Part shown: piece after piece, positions 59,180 to 64,000 of the stretch
How positions within the stretch are numbered: position 1 is the stretch's first letter
Layout: the number at the start of each line of letters is the position of its first letter
NCBI GenBank assembly: GCA_018713435.1
Contig: DVOS01000040.1
Span: 1 to 64,000, forward strand
DNA length: 64,000 nucleotides
Reading direction: 5' to 3'
From: Candidatus Merdiplasma excrementigallinarum
GTDB taxonomy: Bacteria > Bacillota > Clostridia > Lachnospirales > Lachnospiraceae
Notes under the pieces: model-generated
What the model was told of the DNA's origin: nothing
The model's database searches: none
The model's input: the letters and a program-made list of their open reading frames with translations, nothing else
Position numbers and translations under genes: made by a program

Positions 59180-59503
59180 GTGGGCCAGATGGATAATGTG
59201 GTTGCCCGCCTTTCTGATATTGATGCGGCGGCCAAAAAAATCATGGACCAGGCCGCATTGAAGAAAAAGGACATGGAGGCGGAAAACCGTCAGCGTCAGA
59301 AAGCGTTTGACCAGGAACTGGAGAGCAAAACGAAAGAGACGCTGGAGGAACTGAGCCAGCGGCTGGAAGAGCGCAGCGGCAGACAGCTGGAAAAACTGAA
59401 GGAAGAGAATGGCCGGTCTCTGGAAGCACTGGAGAAGACCTTTGCCGGAAGCAGACAGATGCTGGCTGATGAATTATTTCAGAAACTGATTGAGGTGTCA
59501 TAA
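59180..59503 (+). CDS. V-type ATP synthase peripheral stalk subunit (G/H type)
   Basis: A 107-residue, fully helical, highly charged protein predicted as coiled coil (KKKDMEAENRQRQKAFDQEL), fitting the small peripheral-stalk subunit that pairs with subunit E. Identification rests on size, composition and being first in the operon. Start GTG 59180 follows GAGGAGGTG by five bases; ATG 59189 is a possible alternative. Subunit C follows after 2 bp. Confidence 0.75.
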   Translation: MGQMDNVVARLSDIDAAAKKIMDQAALKKKDMEAENRQRQKAFDQELESKTKETLEELSQRLEERSGRQLEKLKEENGRSLEALEKTFAGSRQMLADELFQKLIEVS

Positions 59504-59505
59504 AA

Positions 59506-60534
59506 ATGGGAGACTTGTTAGCGTACAGCGGCGTTTCCACAAAACTCCGGGCCATGCAGAGCCGCCTGTTTACCAGGGAGCAGTGCCTGGAGCTGGCGGC
59601 CTCAAAAAACGTGACGGAGGCAGTGAACTACCTGCGTCAGCACCCGGCCTATCACGATGCGTTTGCCCGCTATGAGGGAGAGGATCTCCACCGGGAGAAA
59701 ATCGAGAGTATACTGGATCAGACAGTGAGCATTGATTTTCAGAAGATTTACCGGTTCTGCGGGGCAAAACAGAGGCGATTTCTGGATATGTATTTCCAGA
59801 AATATGAAGTGAAGGTGCTGAAGCGGTGCCTGAGCATGATTTTTGACCACCGGGACGTCTCCATTGACCTGAGCTATTTTGAGGACTTTTTCAGTCAGCA
59901 TTCCAAAATGGACCCGGAACGGCTGGCGGAGTGCAAAAGCGTGGATATGCTTCTGGCCGCCGTGGCGGATACGCGTTATGCATCCTGCATTGCCAAGGTG
60001 AAAGACCGGCAGGGCAGCAGCATGTGGGACTACGGCGTGGCACTGAATTACGAATATTTCATGAATTTCTGGAAACAGAGAAAAAAATATCTGAAAGGGG
60101 ATGCTCTGGATATTATTACGGAAGCCTACGGGACCAAGATGGAACTGCTGAACATTCAGTGGATTGCCCGGGGAAAGAAGTACTTTAATATGCAGCCCCA
60201 TCAGCTTCGGGCGCTGACCCTTCCCGTGGGAGTCCATATGAGCAAAAAACAGCTGCGGGCTCTGGAGGAAGCGCCTACTATGGAAGAGTTTGAACATGTG
60301 CTCTCCGCTACTTACTACGGGCGTCATTATCCCGGGTTTGACGTGGACCACATGGAACAGATGTATGTGAAGATCCGAAAGGATATACAGCATAGAAACG
60401 GACGCAGGGAGCCATACTCTCTGGCGGCGGTGATTTCCTACATTTTTGATAAAGAGTGCGAGATCGACCGGCTCACCAGTATTCTGGAGTGTGTGCGTTA
60501 CGGCCTGGATGCCCAGACCGTTCTTGGTCTGTGA
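59506..60534 (+). CDS. ntpC: V-type ATP synthase subunit C (AC39/NtpC)
   Basis: A 342-residue helical subunit that joins the rotor top to the membrane ring. It has the three-part repeat of the AC39 family (AYSGVSTKLRAMQSRLFTRE at the N terminus; the central LYF-like FMNFWKQRKKYLKGDALDI; C-terminal DKECEIDRLTSILECVRYG). It follows the stalk gene by two bases and precedes subunit I. Confidence 0.88.
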   Translation: MGDLLAYSGVSTKLRAMQSRLFTREQCLELAASKNVTEAVNYLRQHPAYHDAFARYEGEDLHREKIESILDQTVSIDFQKIYRFCGAKQRRFLDMYFQKYEVKVLKRCLSMIFDHRDVSIDLSYFEDFFSQHSKMDPERLAECKSVDMLLAAVADTRYASCIAKVKDRQGSSMWDYGVALNYEYFMNFWKQRKKYLKGDALDIITEAYGTKMELLNIQWIARGKKYFNMQPHQLRALTLPVGVHMSKKQLRALEEAPTMEEFEHVLSATYYGRHYPGFDVDHMEQMYVKIRKDIQHRNGRREPYSLAAVISYIFDKECEIDRLTSILECVRYGLDAQTVLGL

Positions 60535-60550
60535 GGGGGTGGATTAAGAG

Positions 60551-62503
60551 TTGATTGTAAAAATGAAATTTTTGAGCATCACCGGACCCCGGGCGGATAT
60601 TGACCGGGTGGTCAGTGATTATCTCTCCAGATATGAGATCCATCTGGAGAATGCCCTGTCGGAATTGCAGACCGTACAGAATCTGCGCTCCTTTATCGAG
60701 ATTAATCCGTATAAGGAGTGGCTGACAAAGCTGGATGGCTTTATCCAGATTTTAAATCTGCAGAACGGGGCGGCTCCCAAGGGATGTATTTCCCTGGAAA
60801 AAGCACTGGACACAGTGAAGGATCTGGACGCGAAAGTCAGTGACTACACGGCCAAAAAGATGGACTACCAGGACGAGCGGGACAAGAAGGAAGCTTCCTT
60901 AAAGAAGCTGGAGCCCTTCCGGGAATTTCCTTACGACCTGGAGCAGGTGATGAATTTCCAGTTTATTAAATACCGGTTCGGCCGGGTCAGCCGGCTGTAC
61001 CTGAACAAGCTGCAGGCTTATGTGAACGAGGAGATCGATACGGTTTTCTACCGCTGCAATGAGGACGACCAGTATATCTGGGGCATTTATTTTGTGCCTA
61101 ACTCCGAGGTGCGCAGGGTGGATGCCGTGTACTCTTCCATGCACTTTGAACGGTATTTCCTGCCCAATGAATATGCGGGAGTACCAAATGAGGTGTACAA
61201 GCAGATGAAGGAAGAGATTGCCGCCATTGATGAGAAGATCGCAGACTGCGATAAAAAAATCCGCCAGGCTCTGGAAAATTCCAGCCAGGAACTGCTGCTG
61301 GCCCGGAAGAAGATTTCTTCCCTTTCCACTAACTTTGATGTGCGCAAGCTGGCGGCCTGCACGGCGGGAGACGATAAGGATCCGGTTTACTACATTCTCT
61401 GCGGCTGGATGACGGAGGACGATGCCAACGCTTTTCTGGATGAGATCAAGGATGACAAAAACCTGCTCTGTATGGTGGAGGATTCCGATAACCAGGTGCT
61501 CCACGAGCCGCCTACTAAACTGAAGAATCCCAAGATTGTAAAGCCTTTCGAGATGTTTATCAGGATGTACGGCCTGCCGGCTTACAATGAATTTGACCCC
61601 ACGATCTTTGTGGCGCTCACGTACGCCTTTATTTTCGGCGCCATGTTCGGAGACGTAGGACAGGGGCTGTGCCTGGCCATCGGCGGCGCCCTGCTGTACC
61701 ACTTTAAGAAGATCGATGTGGCGGGCTGTATCGGCTGCGCCGGTATCTTTTCCACGATTTTTGGCTTCCTGTACGGCAGCTTTTTCGGATTTGAAGATGT
61801 GCTGCCGGCTCTGTGGCTGAAGCCCAAGGAGGCCATGGCTACGCTGCCCTTTGTGGGAACCCTGAATACGGTGTTTGTGGTGGCCATTGCCTTCGGCATG
61901 TTCCTGATTTTGCTGACCATGGTGTTTCACATTATTAACGGCTTTAGGGCAAAAGATGTGGAGGGAACCTTCTTTGACACCAACGGAATCGCGGGACTGG
62001 TTTTCTACGGCGCAGTAGTAACGGTGATTTTCCTGTTCATGACAGGCCATACGCTGCCGGGAGCCGTCGTGCTGGCGGTGATGTTCGGACTGCCCCTGCT
62101 GGTTATCTTTTTCAAGGAGCCTCTCTCCAAACTGGCAGAGCACCGGTCGGACGCCATGCCCCAGGGAAAGGGCATGTTCCTGCTTACCAGCTTTTTTGAG
62201 CTGTTTGAAGTAATTTTAAGTTATTTTTCCAATACCCTGTCCTTTGTCCGTATCGGCGCTTTTGCGGTCAGCCACGCGGCCATGATGGAAGTGGTGCTGA
62301 TGCTGGCGGGATATGAAGGGGGCGGGCTGGGCTCCACCAACTGGATTGTGGTGGTGCTGGGAAACCTGTTTGTGTGCGGCATGGAAGGCCTGATTGTAGG
62401 CATACAGGTGCTGAGACTGGAATATTATGAGATGTTCAGCCGTTTTTATAAAGGAAGCGGAAAACCCTTCGTTCCCTTTGTAAAAAAATCCGGAGAAAAA
62501 TAA
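60551..62503 (+). CDS. ntpI: V-type ATP synthase subunit I (a subunit)
   Basis: The 650-residue stator/ion-channel subunit. The cytoplasmic half (about 1-340) has coiled-coil arms; the membrane half begins near PAYNEFDPTIFVALTYAFIFG and has seven to eight helices. The essential arginine region is SFVRIGAFAVSHAAMMEVV. The start is TTG 60551, seven bases after GGGGGTGG. Confidence 0.92.
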   Translation: MIVKMKFLSITGPRADIDRVVSDYLSRYEIHLENALSELQTVQNLRSFIEINPYKEWLTKLDGFIQILNLQNGAAPKGCISLEKALDTVKDLDAKVSDYTAKKMDYQDERDKKEASLKKLEPFREFPYDLEQVMNFQFIKYRFGRVSRLYLNKLQAYVNEEIDTVFYRCNEDDQYIWGIYFVPNSEVRRVDAVYSSMHFERYFLPNEYAGVPNEVYKQMKEEIAAIDEKIADCDKKIRQALENSSQELLLARKKISSLSTNFDVRKLAACTAGDDKDPVYYILCGWMTEDDANAFLDEIKDDKNLLCMVEDSDNQVLHEPPTKLKNPKIVKPFEMFIRMYGLPAYNEFDPTIFVALTYAFIFGAMFGDVGQGLCLAIGGALLYHFKKIDVAGCIGCAGIFSTIFGFLYGSFFGFEDVLPALWLKPKEAMATLPFVGTLNTVFVVAIAFGMFLILLTMVFHIINGFRAKDVEGTFFDTNGIAGLVFYGAVVTVIFLFMTGHTLPGAVVLAVMFGLPLLVIFFKEPLSKLAEHRSDAMPQGKGMFLLTSFFELFEVILSYFSNTLSFVRIGAFAVSHAAMMEVVLMLAGYEGGGLGSTNWIVVVLGNLFVCGMEGLIVGIQVLRLEYYEMFSRFYKGSGKPFVPFVKKSGEK

Positions 62504-62534
62504 AGGACTTGTAAGACTTTAGGAGGAAAAAGAA

Positions 62535-62978
62535 ATGTCTGATGTAACGAAAATTATTTTAATTGCAGCGCTGATCCTGAGCATTATCGTGCCCATAGGA
62601 GCTTTCCTGATCGGAGAGAAAAACCGGGGAAGATTTAAAACCTCCCTGGGCGTAAACTGCTTCTTCTTTTTCGGAACCATGGCCATTGCCGCCATTATGG
62701 CTTTCACCGGCGACAACACGGTAGCCGTGGCAGCTGAGACCGCGGCTGAGGCAGGCTCCGGCCTGGCCACCGGCCTGGGCTACATCGCAGCCGGCCTGGT
62801 AACCGGACTTTCCTGTATCGGCGGCGGTATCGCCGTAGCCAGCGCGGCCAGCGCAGCGCTGGGAGCCATCAGTGAGGACGGCAGCATCTTCGGTAAGTCC
62901 ATGATCTTCGTGGCCATGGCAGAAGGTATCGCACTGTACGGACTGATTATTTCCTTCATGATCCTGGGTACTCTCTAA
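62535..62978 (+). CDS. ntpK: V-type ATP synthase subunit K (c ring)
   Basis: A 147-residue proteolipid with four membrane segments, so it is a duplicated hairpin. Only the last carries the ion-binding glutamate (AMAEGIALYG); the second helix (FFFFGTMAIAAIMAF) has none, as in E. hirae NtpK. Ring stoichiometry and Na+ or H+ use cannot be told reliably, although the NtpK-like layout is compatible with Na+. AGGAGG precedes the ATG. Confidence 0.92.
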   Translation: MSDVTKIILIAALILSIIVPIGAFLIGEKNRGRFKTSLGVNCFFFFGTMAIAAIMAFTGDNTVAVAAETAAEAGSGLATGLGYIAAGLVTGLSCIGGGIAVASAASAALGAISEDGSIFGKSMIFVAMAEGIALYGLIISFMILGTL

Positions 62979-63002
62979 GGATCAGAAGATCGGGTGATTT
63001 CT

Positions 63003-63311
63003 ATGAAAATGTATCTGATCAGCGATAATGTGGACACCCTGACCGGCATGCGTCTGGCAGGAGTGGAGGGCTGTGTGGTTCATGAACGCCAGGAACTGAA
63101 GGAGGCGCTGGAGCGCACTCTGGAGAATCCCCAGGTGGGGATTATCCTGCTGACGGAAAAGTTCGGCAGGGAATTTCCGGAAATCATTGACGATGTGAGA
63201 CTGAACCGGAAGTTCCCCCTCCTGGTGGAGATACCGGACCGGCATGGAACGGGCCGCAGGCCTGATTTTATTACAGCTTACGTAAATGAGGCCATCGGCC
63301 TGAAACTTTAG
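63003..63311 (+). CDS. ntpF: V-type ATP synthase subunit F
   Basis: A 102-residue Rossmann-like subunit of the central stalk (KMYLISDNVDTLTGMRLAGV, GIILLTEKFGREFPEIID, PLLVEIPDRHG). ATG 63003 follows GGGTGA; GTG at 62994 is in frame but too near the previous stop signal region to be preferred. It sits between K and E. Confidence 0.87.
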   Translation: MKMYLISDNVDTLTGMRLAGVEGCVVHERQELKEALERTLENPQVGIILLTEKFGREFPEIIDDVRLNRKFPLLVEIPDRHGTGRRPDFITAYVNEAIGLKL

Positions 63312-63327
63312 AAAGAAGGTGGTTCGT

Positions 63328-63915
63328 TTGACCAGTGAAGAAAAGCTGAAACATTTTGAAGATTCTGTCATCGGCAGAGCCAACGAACTGAGCCGTGAAA
63401 TGCTGAAAGAGTATCAGGAATCTCTGGATAAGGAGGAGGAGGCCTATCAGGCTGAAAAAAATCAGCAGGCTCTTTTCCGGATCAAGACGGAGATTGAAAA
63501 TCTGAAGCGGGAAGTGAACACCTCCCTGGCCAGAGAACAGTTAAATATCAAGCATCAGATGACAAAGCGCAGCCAGGAGCTGACCGATCTGCTGTTTACG
63601 GAAGTAAAGGAGCGGGTGGAGGAGTTCCGCCGGACCGCCGCGTATGAAGAACTGCTGGAAAAGCAGATTGGCCATATCCAGAAAATCGCCAGGGATCGGG
63701 ACATGGAGATTTTTATCAGCCCCCTGGACGCGGACAAACAGGAGAAGCTGGAGAAAGCTACGGGGGCCAAAGTGCAGACCGCGCAGGAAGCCTTTCTGGG
63801 AGGCGTCCGGGGCTACGTGGATCACCGGAGGATGCTGGTGGACTATTCTTTCGACAGCCGACTGGCAGAGCTGAAGGAGAATTTTACATTTGAGGGAGGT
63901 ACATCCCATGAGTAA
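63328..63915 (+). CDS. ntpE: V-type ATP synthase subunit E
   Basis: The peripheral stalk subunit E, 195 residues from TTG 63328. It has a long N-terminal coiled coil (KLKHFEDSVIGRANELSREM) and a C-terminal alpha/beta head ending GGVRGYVDHRRMLVDYSFDS. AAGGTGG covers the in-frame GTG at 63319 and is spaced for the TTG. Its last eight bases overlap the start of subunit A. Confidence 0.9.
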   Translation: MTSEEKLKHFEDSVIGRANELSREMLKEYQESLDKEEEAYQAEKNQQALFRIKTEIENLKREVNTSLAREQLNIKHQMTKRSQELTDLLFTEVKERVEEFRRTAAYEELLEKQIGHIQKIARDRDMEIFISPLDADKQEKLEKATGAKVQTAQEAFLGGVRGYVDHRRMLVDYSFDSRLAELKENFTFEGGTSHE

Positions 63916-64000
63916 GACAGGCGTCATTTACGGAATCAACGGCCCTGTAATTTATGTAAAAGGAAATACGGGTTTTCAGATGCACGAGATGGTGTATGTG
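63908..64000 (+). CDS. ntpA: V-type ATP synthase subunit A, 5' end only
   Basis: The first 31 codons of the catalytic subunit (SKTGVIYGINGPVIYVKG, the beta-barrel start). GGGAGG lies seven bases before ATG 63908. The gene runs off the window. Confidence 0.9.
   Translation, partial: MSKTGVIYGINGPVIYVKGNTGFQMHEMVYV

Overview
The window looks like a chromosomal segment of a Gram-positive, anaerobic, probably spore-forming Clostridia, most likely a gut Lachnospiraceae; the genus cannot be fixed from the sequence alone. The reasons are strong AGGAGG ribosome binding sites, GTG and TTG starts, dense short operons separated by hairpin-plus-T terminators, a V-type ATPase, reverse rubrerythrin with PerR, a SpoIIQ-like LytM protein, a DRTGG-type pyrophosphatase and a THF-riboswitch-controlled folate operon. 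Most genes lie on the + strand with no strand switch, which suggests one replichore arm. I see no prophage, intact insertion sequence or CRISPR array.

Layout. 1-5.8 kb: end of a tRNA-Lys, a PLP aldolase-like lyase, then a TetR regulator with its own operator and a two-gene ABC exporter. 5.8-12.2 kb: TSCPD protein, mtnN, an unknown membrane protein, pgi, a D-2-hydroxyacid dehydrogenase, and a minus-strand pair (small unknown protein plus secreted class-A-type serine hydrolase). 12.2-18.5 kb: an elaborate structured element fills the 5' UTR of a corrinoid adenosyltransferase gene, followed by deoB, a CBS-DRTGG pyrophosphatase, a flavin reductase and murA. 18.6-24 kb: a single-chain AlwI-type nuclease fused to a D12 adenine methylase, then an aconitase-family hydratase. 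24-25 kb: a structured repeat and an AT-rich decayed stretch. 25-29 kb (minus): folE-HD-folP-folBK behind a THF riboswitch, then a pyridoxamine kinase divergent from a MocR/PdxR regulator. 30.5-36 kb: trkA-trkH and a TPR/AAA+ protein. 36-40 kb: TetR, an alpha-amylase and glgB. 40.5-45.4 kb: gdpP-rplI-dnaB and a degenerate LytM protein. 45.7-48 kb: GIY-YIG protein, hemolysin III family protein, perR-rubrerythrin. 48-53 kb: two large envelope proteins, the first interrupted by a G10 tract. 53.4 kb: a DnaA-box cluster. 53.7-58.8 kb: phospholipase-like protein, M32 carboxypeptidase, tRNA-Lys(CUU), AI-2E transporter, a tandem hairpin-repeat array and trmB. 59-64 kb: a V-type ATPase operon that runs off the end.

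The most notable items are the nuclease-methylase fusion, the poly-G tract in a surface-protein signal peptide, the structured leader of the adenosyltransferase gene, the HD protein inside the folate operon, the DnaA-box cluster away from any dnaA gene, the roughly 52-bp tandem hairpin array, and a MocR regulator whose PLP lysine is replaced by arginine. Several dispersed hairpin families recur in intergenic space, some acting as terminators.
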